From positions 1 to 6,308 of the forward strand of contig USQP01000047.1 of assembly GCA_900556945.1 (NCBI GenBank): 6,308 bases of DNA, in the 5' to 3' direction. This DNA comes from an uncultured Clostridium sp. Its GTDB lineage: Bacteria; Bacillota; Clostridia; TANB77; CAG-508. The translations under genes were made by a program, and so were the position numbers. Every line of letters starts with the position of its first letter. The stretch's first letter is position 1. This document shows, one piece after another, positions 6,267 to 6,308 of the stretch. The notes under the pieces are model-generated. The model searched no databases. It was not told where the DNA came from and saw nothing but the letters and a program-made list of their open reading frames with translations.

Positions 6267-6308
6267 CTGTCTCTTATACACATCTCCGAGCCCACGAGAC
6301 GCGTAGTA
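6267..6308. other. Nextera (Tn5) sequencing adapter and index, not genomic
   Basis: CTGTCTCTTATACACATCT (6267-6285) is the Tn5 mosaic end used in Nextera libraries. It is followed without a break by CCGAGCCCACGAGAC (6286-6300), the rest of the Read 2 adapter, and then by an 8-nt index, GCGTAGTA (6301-6308), where the i7 barcode belongs. The window's last 42 bases are therefore untrimmed library sequence. Confidence 0.98.

Noticed and set aside
6267..6285. The Tn5/IS50 mosaic end as a natural transposon terminus.
   Set aside because: It runs directly into the Nextera adapter remainder and an 8-nt barcode at the contig edge.

Overview
This is an AT-rich window from a low-GC Gram-positive bacterium, most likely an anaerobic clostridial or related Firmicute. 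The supporting signs are strong AAGGAGG-type ribosome binding sites, a TTG start, sigma-A promoters close to consensus, ribosomal protein S21, an anaerobic ribonucleotide reductase activase, and the YfmF/YfmH pair seen in Firmicutes. The right edge is not genomic. From 6267 on, the sequence is an Illumina Nextera adapter plus index, so the natural contig ends at about 6266.

Every gene lies on the minus strand, so transcription runs from right to left. In that order: a promoter (6193-6221) and a roughly 90-nt leader carrying a GGGAC-type repeat precede ftsH (6094-4283), the membrane AAA+ zinc protease. ftsH ends in an intrinsic terminator (4240-4273) built from one arm of a perfect 20-bp palindrome (4197-4275). 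A second promoter inside a palindrome (4146-4188) and a strongly self-complementary leader (3985-4145) precede a two-gene unit: a small membrane-anchored J-domain protein (3952-3392) and nrdG (3376-2846), 15 nt apart. A consensus promoter directly behind nrdG drives rpsU (2750-2577), which ends at a terminator (2520-2567). A long imperfect inverted repeat (2352-2502) occupies the next gap. Then come yfmF (2243-972) and yfmH (889-1, cut by the left edge), two M16-family proteins of which only YfmH keeps the zinc motif.

The genes are mostly housekeeping: membrane protein quality control (FtsH), chaperone recruitment (J protein), anaerobic dNTP synthesis (NrdG), translation initiation (S21), and a pair linked to EF-P modification. 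I see no new gene system, CRISPR array, prophage or transposase gene. The unusual content is in the three large gaps. They hold long perfect inverted repeats, some offering mutually exclusive or pseudoknotted pairings, and GGGAC-type repeats lying on both sides of ftsH.
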